A stretch of DNA of 64,000 nt from assembly GCF_001941485.1 (NCBI RefSeq), contig NZ_CP009247.1, positions 1,488,001 through 1,552,000 of the forward strand. The letters are read 5' to 3'. Shown in pieces: positions 9,582 to 18,367 of this stretch (positions within the stretch are counted from its first letter, which is position 1; each line of letters opens with the position of its first letter). The position numbers and the translations under genes were made by a program. The DNA comes from Corynebacterium frankenforstense DSM 45800. GTDB taxonomy: Bacteria > Actinomycetota > Actinomycetes > Mycobacteriales > Mycobacteriaceae. The notes under the pieces were generated by a model that saw nothing but the letters and a program-made list of their open reading frames with translations, had not been told where the DNA came from and ran no database searches.

Positions 9582-10259
9582 ATGACTTCCGCAGCCGAGC
9601 GCCCCGTCGACTTCCGTCCCGAGCGCACGCACCTGCTCGTCGGCGCGATCATGACCGTGATCATGCTCATCCCGATCGGGTCGGCGCCGCTGGCGCTCGG
9701 CTGGACACTCATCTTCCCCGCCGCGTACCTGTGGTGGATCCTGCGCGCCCGCACCCGCGTCGGCGCCGAGGGGATCACCGCCCGCTACGCCTTCCGCGCC
9801 GCCCGCTCGGCCTCCTGGGACGAGCTGGCCGGCGTCGGCTTCACCGGCCCGCGCGCCGTCGCCCGCCTCGAGGACGGCTCCGAGTTCGTCCTGCCCGCGG
9901 TCACCTTCAACTCGATCCCCGCCCTCGCCGAGGCGTCGGGCGGACGAATTACCGACGCGCTGAGCGCCGCGCGCGAGGCCGTGGACGACATGGTCACCAT
10001 CACCCGCGCCGACGGCACCCAGCGCCTGGTCACCCGCGAGGAGTTCGCCGCGCTCGTCGACGCCGGCCGGGTACGCCCCATGGCCTCGGCCGCCGCCGGC
10101 GACGCCCAGGAGTCCGAGGGCACCGAGATCGCCCACGGCTCCGGGAGCACCCGGGTATCCGGGTCCTCCCGGGCCGCCGGGGACCTAGGCGAGGCCGGCC
10201 GCCCCGGCGAGGGCCACCGCGCCCCCGCCGAGGCCGACCGGCCCGAGGCCCGCGGCTAG
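9582..10259 (+). CDS. Membrane protein with bacterial PH-like domain
   Basis: This 225-residue protein has two transmembrane helices at about residues 20-55 (HLLVGAIMTVIMLIPIGSAPLALG and a second segment to YLWWIL). A bacterial PH-like fold follows (RTRVGAEGITARYAFRAARSASWDELAGVGF), with conserved Trp and the SxPALAEASGG end. The C-terminal 70 residues are low-complexity Gly/Ala/Glu. A similar small membrane protein lies between the MscCG gene and ilvD in C. glutamicum, as I recall. The gene begins 10 bases after mscCG but seems to have its own leaderless start. Its role is unknown; the location suggests a link to the membrane rather than to amino acid synthesis itself. Confidence 0.8.
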   Translation: MTSAAERPVDFRPERTHLLVGAIMTVIMLIPIGSAPLALGWTLIFPAAYLWWILRARTRVGAEGITARYAFRAARSASWDELAGVGFTGPRAVARLEDGSEFVLPAVTFNSIPALAEASGGRITDALSAAREAVDDMVTITRADGTQRLVTREEFAALVDAGRVRPMASAAAGDAQESEGTEIAHGSGSTRVSGSSRAAGDLGEAGRPGEGHRAPAEADRPEARG

Positions 10260-10418
10260 CCCCCGCAGGCTGTCCCCGACCCCGGACGCCCGGTGTGCCC
10301 CGCGCACCGCGCGTCTCCTCCCGACGCGACCCGTCGCCCGCGCACCCCGCGCGCGGCGCACGCCACGCCCGCCCGACACCCACCCATATCCTCTCCCGCC
10401 CCAGTCAGGAGCCCTGAA

Positions 10419-12269
10419 GTGTTTCCCCTGCGTTCCAAAGTCACCACGGTCGGCCGCTCGGCGGCCGGCGCCCGCGCCCTGTGGCGCGCCACCGGCACCG
10501 GCGAGCACGAGTTCGGCAAGCCGATCGTCGCGATCGTCAACTCCTACACCCAGTTCGTGCCCGGCCACGTCCACCTGAAGAACGTCGGCGAGATCGTCGC
10601 CGACGCCGTGCGCGCCGCCGGCGGCGTGCCCAAGGAGTTCAACACCATCGCCGTCGACGACGGCATCGCCATGGGCCACGGCGGCATGCTCTACTCGCTG
10701 CCCAGCCGCGAGATCATCGCCGACTCGGTCGAGTACATGGTCAACGCCCACACCGCCGACGCGATGGTGTGCATCTCCAACTGCGACAAGATCACCCCGG
10801 GCATGCTCAACGCCGCCATGCGGCTGAACATCCCCGCCGTCTTCGTCTCCGGCGGCCCGATGGAGGCCGGCAAGGCCGTCGTCGTCGACGGCGTGGCCCA
10901 CGCCCCGACCGACCTGATCACCGCGATGTCCGCCTCCGCCAGCGACCAGGTCTCCGACGAGGGCCTGGCCCAGGTGGAGAACTTCGCCTGCCCCACCTGC
11001 GGGTCGTGCTCCGGCATGTTCACCGCCAACTCGATGAACTGCCTGACCGAGGCGCTCGGCCTGTCGCTGCCGGGCAACGGCTCCACGCTGGCCACCCACG
11101 CCGCGCGCCGCCGCCTCTTCGAGGAGGCCGGCCGCCGCGTCGTCGAGCTGTGCGACCGCTACTACGGCCGGGAGGACGAGTCCGTCCTGCCGCGCTCCAT
11201 CGCCACCAAGCACGCCTTCCAGAACGCCATGTCGCTGGACATGGCGATGGGCGGCTCGACCAACACGGTCCTGCACATCCTGGCCGCCGCCCAGGAGGGG
11301 GAGGTCGACTTCGACCTGTCCGACATCGACGCGCTGTCCTACGACATCCCGTGCCTGTCCAAGGTCGCGCCGAACTCGAACTACCACATGGAGGACGTCC
11401 ACCGCGCCGGCGGCATCCCCGCCATCCTCGGCGAGCTGCGCCGCGCCGGAAAGCTCCACGAGGACGTCCACACCGTGGCCTACCCGAGCCTCGACGAGTG
11501 GCTGGACGACTGGGACATTCGCGGCGGCAAGGCCATCGACGAGGCCGTCGAGCTCTACCACGCCGCCCCGGGCGGGGTGCGCACCACCGAGCCGTTCTCC
11601 CAGGACAACCGCTGGGACGAGCTGGACGTCGACCCGGTCGACGGCTGCATCCACGACGTCGAGCACGCCTACACCGCCGACGGCGGCCTGGTCATCCTGC
11701 GCGGCAACCTCGCCCCCGACGGCGCGGTGATCAAGTCCGCCGGCGTCGACCAGTCGCTGTGGAAGTTCACCGGCCCCGCGCACGTCTTCGAGTCCCAGGA
11801 GGAGGCGGTCTCCGGCATCCTCAACCGCGACATCGTCCCCGGCGAGGTCCTGGTCATCCGCTACGAGGGGCCCTCCGGCGGGCCGGGCATGCAGGAGATG
11901 CTGCACCCGACGTCCTTCCTGAAGGGCTCCGGGCTGGCCAAGAAGTGCGCGCTGATCACCGACGGCCGCTTCTCCGGCGGTTCCTCGGGCCTGTCCGTGG
12001 GCCACATGTCCCCGGAGGCCGCCCACGGCGGTCTGATCGGCCTGATCGAGAACGGCGACCCGATCTCCATCGACGTCCACGGCCGCGAGATCAACCTGGA
12101 CCTCGACGACGCGGAGATCGCGAAGCGGCGCGCCGCCATGGAGGCCCGTGAGAAGCCGTGGACCCCGGTCGACCGCCCGCGCAAGGTCTCCCGCGCGCTG
12201 CGCGCCTACGCCGCGATGGCCACCTCGGCCGACAAGGGTGCGGTGCGCCGGCTGCCCGACGAGAGCTAA
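10419..12269 (+). CDS. ilvD: Dihydroxy-acid dehydratase
   Basis: This Fe-S enzyme dehydrates the IlvC products to 2-keto acids, the third step of Ile/Val/Leu synthesis. The 616-residue protein carries the cluster-binding cysteines in [10 protein letters not shown] and [10 protein letters not shown], and the C-terminal [12 protein letters not shown] signature. The GTG at 10419 ([13 protein letters not shown]) is chosen over upstream starts because CAGGAG precedes it and homologues begin with the same residues. It is transcribed away from ilvBNC. A CATATC at about 10385 could be its -10 region. Confidence 0.96.
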   Translation: MFPLRSKVTTVGRSAAGARALWRATGTGEHEFGKPIVAIVNSYTQFVPGHVHLKNVGEIVADAVRAAGGVPKEFNTIAVDDGIAMGHGGMLYSLPSREIIADSVEYMVNAHTADAMVCISNCDKITPGMLNAAMRLNIPAVFVSGGPMEAGKAVVVDGVAHAPTDLITAMSASASDQVSDEGLAQVENFACPTCGSCSGMFTANSMNCLTEALGLSLPGNGSTLATHAARRRLFEEAGRRVVELCDRYYGREDESVLPRSIATKHAFQNAMSLDMAMGGSTNTVLHILAAAQEGEVDFDLSDIDALSYDIPCLSKVAPNSNYHMEDVHRAGGIPAILGELRRAGKLHEDVHTVAYPSLDEWLDDWDIRGGKAIDEAVELYHAAPGGVRTTEPFSQDNRWDELDVDPVDGCIHDVEHAYTADGGLVILRGNLAPDGAVIKSAGVDQSLWKFTGPAHVFESQEEAVSGILNRDIVPGEVLVIRYEGPSGGPGMQEMLHPTSFLKGSGLAKKCALITDGRFSGGSSGLSVGHMSPEAAHGGLIGLIENGDPISIDVHGREINLDLDDAEIAKRRAAMEAREKPWTPVDRPRKVSRALRAYAAMATSADKGAVRRLPDES

Positions 12270-12304
12270 CCGGCTCCCGTCACTCCCCCGGGGGACGGCC
12301 CCGT

Positions 12305-12327
12305 CGCCGCCCCGCGCGCGGGCGGCG
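12305..12327 (+). terminator. GC-rich stem-loop after ilvD
   Basis: CGCCGCCC (12305-12312) pairs with GGGCGGCG (12320-12327) around a 7-base loop, 36 bases past the ilvD stop. There is no U tract, so termination is only possible. Confidence 0.4.
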
Positions 12328-12372
12328 GGTGCGCCCACGCGCGCCGGTCGGCGGGCGCAGACCCGCGGGCGG

Positions 12373-12378
12373 TAATCT
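12373..12378 (+). promoter_or_regulatory. -10 box of glycosyltransferase gene (leaderless type)
   Basis: TAATCT lies eight bases before the ATG at 12387, with no ribosome binding site. Confidence 0.45.
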
Positions 12379-12386
12379 ATCTACCC

Positions 12387-13790
12387 ATGCCGGACAACTC
12401 GAGCACCACGGATTCCCGCACCGCGCCGGACGCCCCCGATACGCCGGGCGCCGGCACGGCCCCGCCCGCCCACCCGGCACCCGTGGCCGTCCTGCGCCGC
12501 CTCGTCATCCTCATCGGAATGGCGACCGGGCTGGCGGTCACCGCCCAACGCGTCCGGGCCTTCGCCTACCCGGAGGACACCCGCGTCCTCGACTACGCGC
12601 TGGACATGGCCGTCTACCGGGAGGGCGTGCGCGCCTTCCTCTCCGGCGGCGAGCTCTACTCGCAGATGATGGACGTCGACGGCATCAAGCTGCCGTTCAT
12701 CTACCCGCCCTTCGGGGCGCTGGCCCTCTCCCCCTTCGCGCCGGGCTGGCTCAGCCACCGCGCCGCCGGCGACCTGATGGTCGTCCTCTCCGGGCTGCTG
12801 GTCCTGCTGTGCCTCCACCTCGTGCTGCGCGCCGTGGTGCGCGAGCGCGACTGGGTGCTGCCGCTGACGGCTGTCTCCTGGCCCGCGGTGATGGTGCTCG
12901 AGCCGCTGGTGCTCAACGGGGAGTTCGCACAGATCAACGTCGTCATCATGGCGCTGGTCGTCCTCGACCTGGTGCCGCGCAAGCGGTACCTGCCGCAGGG
13001 TTGGCTGATCGGCCTGGCGGTGGCCATCAAGCTCTCGCCGGCGGCGATGCTGCTGTACTTCCTGGTCAAACGCCAGATCCGGCCGATCCTGACGGCCGCG
13101 GTCTCCGCGCTGGTCGCCACCGCGCTCGGTGCGGTGGTGCGCTGGGACCAGACCAGGGAGTTCTTCGGCGACATCCTGCTCGGCATGGGCGGCGGCGGCG
13201 AGATCGGCGTGGACCCGACCTACACCTCCAACAGCTCGATCAAGGCGATGATCATGCGCTTCGCGCCGACGCGCGAGTGGCTCACCGCCAACGACACGCT
13301 GGTCAACGTCCTCTGGCTGGTGCTCTCCCTGGCGGTCATCGCCTGGGGCGCCTGGCTGATGCACCGGCTGATCGCACGCGGCTGGGACACCGACGCCTGG
13401 CTGGTCAACGCACTGGTGATGCTGCTGATCTCCCCGATCAGCTGGTCGCACCACTGGGTCTGGCTCGGCCTGCTCTTCCCCGTGGCCGCCTACCGGGTGC
13501 TCTCGACGGCCCGGCCGGCCCGCGGCGTGGCCGCCGTGGTGGGCCTGTGGGCGCTGCTGCTGCTGACCAGGCCGCTCAAGTGGGCCTACGGCGACGGCAT
13601 CGACTTCACCGAGCTGAGCCTTCTCGCCCGCATCCTCGTCAGCGACTCGGTCTGGCTGGCCCTCGCCTTCCTGGCCGTGCTCACCGTCCACCTGGTCCGA
13701 GACCCGGCGGACACGCACACCGACGCCCCGGCCGCGGCAGCCGACGCCCCGGACACCACAGGGGCCTCGGGCGCCACGGCCGCCCGCTGA
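12387..13790 (+). CDS. GT87-family polyprenol-linked glycosyltransferase
   Basis: This 467-residue integral membrane protein has about ten hydrophobic helices. Its first extracytoplasmic region is typical of GT87 (DUF2029): LDYALDMAVYREGVRAFLSGGELY followed by LPFIYPPFGAL. Actinobacterial members transfer mannose or arabinose from polyprenyl phosphate to lipoarabinomannan, lipomannan or arabinogalactan. Asp residues in the first loop are the likely catalytic site. The N-terminal 35 residues and the C-terminal 25 are disordered. No sugar or lipid partner genes adjoin it, so the exact linkage (for example an MptC-like alpha-1,2-mannosyltransferase) cannot be assigned. Confidence 0.82.
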   Translation: MPDNSSTTDSRTAPDAPDTPGAGTAPPAHPAPVAVLRRLVILIGMATGLAVTAQRVRAFAYPEDTRVLDYALDMAVYREGVRAFLSGGELYSQMMDVDGIKLPFIYPPFGALALSPFAPGWLSHRAAGDLMVVLSGLLVLLCLHLVLRAVVRERDWVLPLTAVSWPAVMVLEPLVLNGEFAQINVVIMALVVLDLVPRKRYLPQGWLIGLAVAIKLSPAAMLLYFLVKRQIRPILTAAVSALVATALGAVVRWDQTREFFGDILLGMGGGGEIGVDPTYTSNSSIKAMIMRFAPTREWLTANDTLVNVLWLVLSLAVIAWGAWLMHRLIARGWDTDAWLVNALVMLLISPISWSHHWVWLGLLFPVAAYRVLSTARPARGVAAVVGLWALLLLTRPLKWAYGDGIDFTELSLLARILVSDSVWLALAFLAVLTVHLVRDPADTHTDAPAAAADAPDTTGASGATAAR

Positions 13791-13839
13791 CCCGCCATCC
13801 CGGCCACCCAGGCGCCCCGGAGGCGCACCCGGACACACG

Positions 13840-13870
13840 AAGACGCCGGCCCGAAACGGGCCGGCGTCTT
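13840..13870. terminator. Bidirectional terminator between convergent genes
   Basis: A perfect 14-bp stem (13840-13853 with 13857-13870) and a 3-base AAA loop end in AAGA/TCTT. They lie between the GT87 gene on plus and the DoxX gene on minus. Confidence 0.85.
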
Positions 13871-13940
13871 TCACTTCGCCGCGGGCGCGGGGCCCGGCGG
13901 CCGGAGCGTCTCGACGTACCGGATCAGACGAGGCGCCGGA

Positions 13941-15224
13941 TCAGAACGGGTTGACCCCCGCGCCGAACCACCACAGGGCGCCGAGCGCCACGACGGCGAC
14001 GACGATGAAGATCCACGAGCTGGCCAGCGGGCGACGGGCCCAGCCGCGCGGGCGGTCGACCGACCAGGTGCCGGGACCGGTGAACTGCAGGGCGATCAGC
14101 GCCCCGCCGAGCACCAGCGGCAGCCAGACCTCGGCCGGCCAGTTGAACACGTCGAGGCCGACGCCGGAATTGAAGATCTCGTGCAGGGCGGCGAAGCCGA
14201 CGGCCACGACGCCCACCGCCGCGAACAGCGGGGTGATCAGGCCGAGCAGCAGGAAGACGCCGGCGGCGAGCTCGGCGGCCGGCACGGCCACCGACAGCGC
14301 GCCCGACCAGGCGTAGTTGGCGAAGTCGGCCTCCAGGCCGGCCAGCCCGTCGCCGCCGTCGAGGCGGAAGAAGACGGTCACCGAGTGCAGGATCAGAAAC
14401 GCCGAGACGAACAGGCGCAGCAGGAACAGACCGAAGTCGGTGGTGCCGCGGCGCGTGGCGTCCAGCGGCTCCTCCTCGAGTCCGCCGAGGTCCCCGGGGG
14501 CGGTGACCTCCTCGTCGTCCAGCGCGCGCTCGTCGGCGACGGTCGCGGCGCCGGCACCGGCACCCGCACCGGCCGCTCCGGCACCCGCGCCGGCGGCGGT
14601 CGGGCCGATGTCGAGGGGCTCGGTGGAGTCGCCGGCCGGCATCACCGTCGTCTCCGGGGCCTCCTCCGCGTCGCGGCGGTCGCGCAGGCCACGCAGGCCG
14701 CGGCGCTCGTCGCGGGTGCTCGTCGGCGCGTCGGAGGCCAGCGGCTCGGATCGGTCCGTCCGCTTGGCGCGCGTGGATCCGCTCTTCGCGCCCGACCCCT
14801 TGGCGCCCGCGGCACCTGCGGCGGCACCGGCGGCACCGGCACCGGCGGCCGGCCGGTCGAGGAACTCGGTCTCGGCGGAGTCGGCGGCGGGCTCGGCGGC
14901 CGCGCGCTTCTCCGGCTCCGGGTCACGCGGCGGGATGGACTGCGGCGCGGCGCGGCCGGTGCGGGCGTAGGGGTCCGTCCGGCGCGGGCGGCGCCGCGGG
15001 CGGGAGGACCCGGCCTCGTCGCCCTTGCGGGCGTCCGTGCCCTTGTCGGCCTCGTCCGCCGTGTCGGCGTCGCGCCGGCTCAGGCGAGACGAGGCGGCAG
15101 TCGAGCCGCCGCGGACGGGGCGGGAGGTCTTGGCGTCTTTGTCGGGGTCGTAGGTGGGCAGGTCCAGGTCGTCGAAGTCGTCGTCGAGCGGCTGGGATCC
15201 GGCCCGGTCGTTTTTCTCGCTCAT
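13941..15224 (-). CDS. DoxX-family membrane protein with long disordered N-terminus
   Basis: The 427-residue protein has an N-terminal 260 residues that are charged and low-complexity (Arg/Asp-rich, then repeated GAGAGAA and AAGAAGA tracts). A C-terminal DoxX domain follows, starting at GLFLLRLFVSAFLILHSVTVF. It has four to five helices and includes AAELAAGVFLLLGLITPLFA. DoxX proteins are small quinone- or redox-associated membrane proteins; in mycobacteria one works with SodA and SseA. No such partners are nearby. The long cytoplasmic tail is much larger than the usual DoxX length of about 140. The ATG follows TAATCT by seven bases, indicating a leaderless mRNA. Confidence 0.8.
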   Translation of the reverse strand: MSEKNDRAGSQPLDDDFDDLDLPTYDPDKDAKTSRPVRGGSTAASSRLSRRDADTADEADKGTDARKGDEAGSSRPRRRPRRTDPYARTGRAAPQSIPPRDPEPEKRAAAEPAADSAETEFLDRPAAGAGAAGAAAGAAGAKGSGAKSGSTRAKRTDRSEPLASDAPTSTRDERRGLRGLRDRRDAEEAPETTVMPAGDSTEPLDIGPTAAGAGAGAAGAGAGAGAATVADERALDDEEVTAPGDLGGLEEEPLDATRRGTTDFGLFLLRLFVSAFLILHSVTVFFRLDGGDGLAGLEADFANYAWSGALSVAVPAAELAAGVFLLLGLITPLFAAVGVVAVGFAALHEIFNSGVGLDVFNWPAEVWLPLVLGGALIALQFTGPGTWSVDRPRGWARRPLASSWIFIVVAVVALGALWWFGAGVNPF

Positions 15225-15231
15225 GTCCCAC

Positions 15232-15237
15232 AGATTA
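15232..15237 (-). promoter_or_regulatory. -10 box of DoxX gene (leaderless type)
   Basis: TAATCT on the minus strand lies seven bases before the ATG at 15224. Confidence 0.5.
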
Positions 15238-15253
15238 GGCGGTGAAGACCTTC

Positions 15254-16087
15254 TCACGGGGCTGCCGCGCGGGAGGGGCAGCGCCCGAGTTCGCGCTCGA
15301 GGGCGGCCTTCTCCGCCGGGGTGACCCACAGCCCGTAGGCGGCCTTCACCTCGACCTGGCGGCTGGCGTAGTCGCAGCGGAAGGCCTTGTTCGGCGGCTG
15401 CCAGGTCGCGGCGTCGCCGGCGCCCTTCGACTGGTTGGCCGGGCCGTCGACGGCCAGCAGGTTGCGCGGGTCGTTGGCGAAGTTGCGCCGGGTGTCCCCG
15501 TCCCAGAACTGCGCGCCGGTCTCCCACGCGTTGGCCAGCGCGACCACGTGGTCGATGTGGATGCGCGAGGCCTCGTCGGTGCCGCGGTCGAAGCGGCGCA
15601 CCTGCCCCGTGTAGGGCTCGTCGAGGAACCCCGTCTGCGCCACGCACCCGTGCGTGCCCGGGCGCACCTCGAGCTCGCGCAGGTCGCGGCGCAGGATGTC
15701 GTTGCGCGTGTCGCAGCCGTTGTGGCCGAACTCGACGGTGACGTCGTCGCTCCACCGCTGCCCGAACGCCTCGCGCTCGTAGCCGGTGCGCGGCGCCTTG
15801 CCCTTGACCTCGAGGCCGGCGAGCAGCGCGAAGGCGCCGTCGTCGGCCACCTCGCTCGCCGACGTCCCGGGAAGCGGCGTCGGCGGCTGCGTCGCGCCCG
15901 GCGCGACCCCGCTTTCCGACGTCTCCCCCGCCGGCGTCTCCGTCTCCGTCGCCGTCGGCTGCGTGGCAGGGGCCTTCACGGCGGTGGTCTGCACCTCGCG
16001 CTCGGCACCCGGGGGCGGGGCGTCCTTCGCGGCGATGGCCAGGGCGAGGACGAAGACCGCCGAGAGCGCGATGAGGAACTTCTTCAT
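15254..16087 (-). CDS. Secreted HNH nuclease (DUF1524)
   Basis: The 277-residue protein starts MKKFLIALSAVFVLALAIAA, a clear signal peptide. A Thr/Pro/Glu-rich linker runs to about residue 90 and a DUF1524 ββα-metal domain follows. The HNH core is intact: HIDHVVALANAW, NDPRNLLAVDGPANQSKG, with the catalytic His in DHV and the Asn and Lys positions present. Cys pairs (NGCDTRND, HGCVAQ, FRCDYA, GRCPS) suggest disulfides outside the cell. Such proteins are widespread secreted actinobacterial DNases of uncertain biological role, perhaps nucleotide scavenging. No clear ribosome binding site precedes the ATG. A CTTTCCGACGTC copy of the dispersed motif lies in the linker. Confidence 0.85.
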   Translation of the reverse strand: MKKFLIALSAVFVLALAIAAKDAPPPGAEREVQTTAVKAPATQPTATETETPAGETSESGVAPGATQPPTPLPGTSASEVADDGAFALLAGLEVKGKAPRTGYEREAFGQRWSDDVTVEFGHNGCDTRNDILRRDLRELEVRPGTHGCVAQTGFLDEPYTGQVRRFDRGTDEASRIHIDHVVALANAWETGAQFWDGDTRRNFANDPRNLLAVDGPANQSKGAGDAATWQPPNKAFRCDYASRQVEVKAAYGLWVTPAEKAALERELGRCPSRAAAP

Positions 16088-16170
16088 GGTGAATGAGACG
16101 TTAACAACGCCGCGCGACGCGCGGCGCCACCACCCGCACGACCGTTCGAATCCACGCAAACCCCTTGCAG

Positions 16171-16187
16171 GCGCGACGTCGTCAAGC
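16171..16187 (+). repeat. Dispersed GCGCGACGTCGTCAAG motif, intergenic copy
   Basis: This copy of the GRCGTCGKMAAK motif on plus lies in the short divergent gap between the secreted nuclease and the glutathione-transferase-like gene. Confidence 0.5.
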
Positions 16188-16226
16188 TATCTTTGTTGAC
16201 ATATCACCTAGAAGGGAGTCTGCACC

Positions 16227-17300
16227 GTGGCACACGAGGAGGACTGGGCCGGCGACGCGAAGAACGCCTCGCCGGACGGCGAGTTCGTCCGCGACACGAC
16301 CTACATCACCGACCGCCTGACCGCCGAACTGGCGCCGGGCTCCGCGCCGCGCCCCCGCGAGGACGGCGCCTTCGACTGGCCCGTCGAGGCCGGCCGCTAC
16401 CGGCTCATCGGCGCGCGGGCCTGCCCGTGGGCGCACCGCACCATCATCACCCGCCGCCTGCTGGGCCTCGAGGACGCGATCTCGCTGGGCCTGGCCGGCC
16501 CCACCCACGACAAGCGCTCCTGGCGCTTCGACCTGGACCCCGAGGGGGTGGATCCCGTGCTGCGCATCCCGCGCCTGCAGGACGCCTACCTCGCGCGCTT
16601 CCCCGAGTACCCGCGCGGGATCACCGTGCCCGCGCTCGTCGAGGTCGCCAGCGGCAAGGTGGTCACCAACGACTTCCCCACCATCCCCGTCGACTTCAAC
16701 GACCAGTGGCGCGGGCTGGCGCGCGAGGGCGCGCCGGACCTCTACCCCGCCGAACTGCGCGAGGAGATCGACGCGGTTTCCAAGCGGGTCTACACCGAGG
16801 TCAACAACGGCGTCTACCGCTGCGGCTTCGCCGGCTCTCAGGAGGCCTACGAGTCCGCCTACCACCGGCTGTGGACCGCACTCGACTGGCTCGAGGAAAG
16901 GTTGAGCGAGAGCCGCTACCTGGTCGGCGGGCACATCACGCTCGCGGACATCTACCTCTACCCCACCCTGGTGCGCTTCGACCCCGTCTACCACGGTCAC
17001 TTCAAGGCCTCGCGCAACAAGATCACCGAGATGCCCGCGCTGTGGGGCTACCTGCGCGACCTGTGGCAGACCCCCGGATTCGGCGACACCACCGACATCC
17101 TCGAGATCAAGCAGCACTATTACGCGGTGCACACCGACGTCAACCCCACCGGTGTGGTGCCGCTGGGCCCGGACATGACCGGCCTGAACACCCCGCACGG
17201 ACGCGAGGAGCTGCCCGGCACCCCCTTCGCCGAGGGCGTGACCCTGCCCGGGCCGGTGCCCGCGGGCGAGGAAGTCAAGAACCCGGACTTGTCCGCTTAG
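16227..17300 (+). CDS. Xi-class glutathione-transferase-like (hydroquinone reductase family) protein
   Basis: This 357-residue protein matches the YqjG/EcmB xi-class family. The thioredoxin-like half contains the redox motif CPWAH (residues 66-70), after GRYRLIGAR. The family-specific NDFPTIPVDFNDQW and the all-alpha C-terminal half (NNGVYRCGFAGSQEAYESAYHRLW, ILEIKQHYYAVH) follow. Family members reduce glutathionyl-hydroquinones. Corynebacteria normally use mycothiol, so a mycothiol adduct is the more likely substrate (inference). The start is GTG with GAAGGGAG upstream. The gene is flanked by convergent lysG. Confidence 0.88.
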   Translation: MAHEEDWAGDAKNASPDGEFVRDTTYITDRLTAELAPGSAPRPREDGAFDWPVEAGRYRLIGARACPWAHRTIITRRLLGLEDAISLGLAGPTHDKRSWRFDLDPEGVDPVLRIPRLQDAYLARFPEYPRGITVPALVEVASGKVVTNDFPTIPVDFNDQWRGLAREGAPDLYPAELREEIDAVSKRVYTEVNNGVYRCGFAGSQEAYESAYHRLWTALDWLEERLSESRYLVGGHITLADIYLYPTLVRFDPVYHGHFKASRNKITEMPALWGYLRDLWQTPGFGDTTDILEIKQHYYAVHTDVNPTGVVPLGPDMTGLNTPHGREELPGTPFAEGVTLPGPVPAGEEVKNPDLSA

Positions 17301-17315
17301 GGGTCCGCGGGCCAC

Positions 17316-18185
17316 TCAGTTTATCTCGGCCGCCGCGGCGACCACGGCGTCGGTCAGCTGGCCGAGCACGCGGGACTCGAGGCGCCAGCACTGCCAGTAC
17401 AGCGGCACCTCGAGGACCTGGTCGTCGAGGGCGACCAGCTCGCGCGCGAGCAGCAGCGGGCGCGCCTGCGGCTCCGCGAGCAGCGCCCAGCCGAGCCCGG
17501 CCCGGGCGGCCTCGACGAAGGCCTCCGAGCTGGGCACGTGGCTGATCCGGCGCCGCCGCGGCACGCGCCGGCCGAGCCGGCCGGTCAAGTCGTCGTCCTG
17601 GAGCGCGTCGGTGGGCCCGAAACGCAGCGCCGGCATGTGCGCCCAGTCCATGCCCTCGTGGGTCGAGTACCGCGCCCGCAGCTCCGGGGTGGCCACCGCG
17701 CGGTAGCGCATCACCCCGAGGCCCACGACCTCGCAGCCGGAGACGGCACGCGGCTCGCGGGTCACGGCGCCGATCACGTCGCCGCGACGCAGCAGCGCGA
17801 GGGTGTGCGCCTCGTCCTCGACACGCAGGCGCAGGGCGACGTCACCCCAGGCGGCCGCGGCCGCGAAGACGGGACGGAACCAGGTGGCCAGCGAGTCGGC
17901 GTTGACGGCCACCGACAGCGGCACGCGCTCGAGCCGGCCGCTCAGCTGCGACTCGGCCTCCGCCTGCAGCAGGGCCATGCGGCGGGCGGCCTGGACGAGC
18001 ACCTCGCCGGCGTCGGTCACCCCGACCGGGCTGGTGCGGCGCACGAGCACACGCCCCGCGTCGCGCTCCATGGCCTTGACCCGCTGGCTGACCGCCGAGG
18101 GGGACACGCCGAGCGCCGCGGCGGCGGCCTCGAAGCTGCCCTCCTCGACGAGGGCGAGCAGGGTCTCCAGGTGCGTCGGGTTCAC
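17316..18185 (-). CDS. lysG: LysR-type activator of lysine/arginine export
   Basis: This 289-residue LysR-family regulator has an N-terminal winged helix (HLETLLALVEEGSFEAAAAALGVSPSAVSQRVKAMERD) and a periplasmic-binding-like effector domain. It lies divergent to lysE, the arrangement of C. glutamicum lysG-lysE, and its length equals that of the known LysG. There LysG activates lysE when lysine, arginine or histidine accumulates. Translation begins at GTG (NPTHLE), seven bases after a TAGGCT box and with no ribosome binding site. A perfect 12-bp palindrome at 18202-18213 lies just upstream, in the -35 region. Confidence 0.93.
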   Translation of the reverse strand: MNPTHLETLLALVEEGSFEAAAAALGVSPSAVSQRVKAMERDAGRVLVRRTSPVGVTDAGEVLVQAARRMALLQAEAESQLSGRLERVPLSVAVNADSLATWFRPVFAAAAAWGDVALRLRVEDEAHTLALLRRGDVIGAVTREPRAVSGCEVVGLGVMRYRAVATPELRARYSTHEGMDWAHMPALRFGPTDALQDDDLTGRLGRRVPRRRRISHVPSSEAFVEAARAGLGWALLAEPQARPLLLARELVALDDQVLEVPLYWQCWRLESRVLGQLTDAVVAAAAEIN

Positions 18186-18192
18186 CCGCGCC

Positions 18193-18198
18193 AGCCTA
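18193..18198 (-). promoter_or_regulatory. -10 box of lysG (leaderless type)
   Basis: TAGGCT on the minus strand is seven bases before the GTG at 18185. Confidence 0.5.
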
Positions 18199-18201
18199 AT
18201 G

Positions 18202-18213
18202 CATCCGCGGATG
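18202..18213. promoter_or_regulatory. Palindrome upstream of lysG, possible LysG autoregulatory site
   Basis: CATCCGCGGATG is a perfect 12-bp palindrome four bases upstream of the lysG -10 box, where bound protein would block the promoter. Assigning it to LysG is inference. Confidence 0.35.
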
Positions 18214-18331
18214 TGAGCTCTGACATAGTCCCCTGGCGCAGCAGCGGAGGTCGCGGCCGCCGGGCCAGCGGGAAGGCACGGGCCCGGAATCCGCGGTTAA
18301 GCAGTTCTTCATCAGCTTCACAACGCTTACC

Positions 18332-18360
18332 TGGACTTCAATGCGCCCCGGCGGCACACT
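18332..18360 (+). promoter_or_regulatory. lysE promoter
   Basis: TGGACT (18332-18337) and CACACT (18355-18360) are spaced by 17 bases. The ATG at 18368 follows the -10 box by seven bases without a ribosome binding site. LysG would bind upstream in the 182-base divergent region. Confidence 0.45.
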
Positions 18361-18367
18361 CTGGGCC

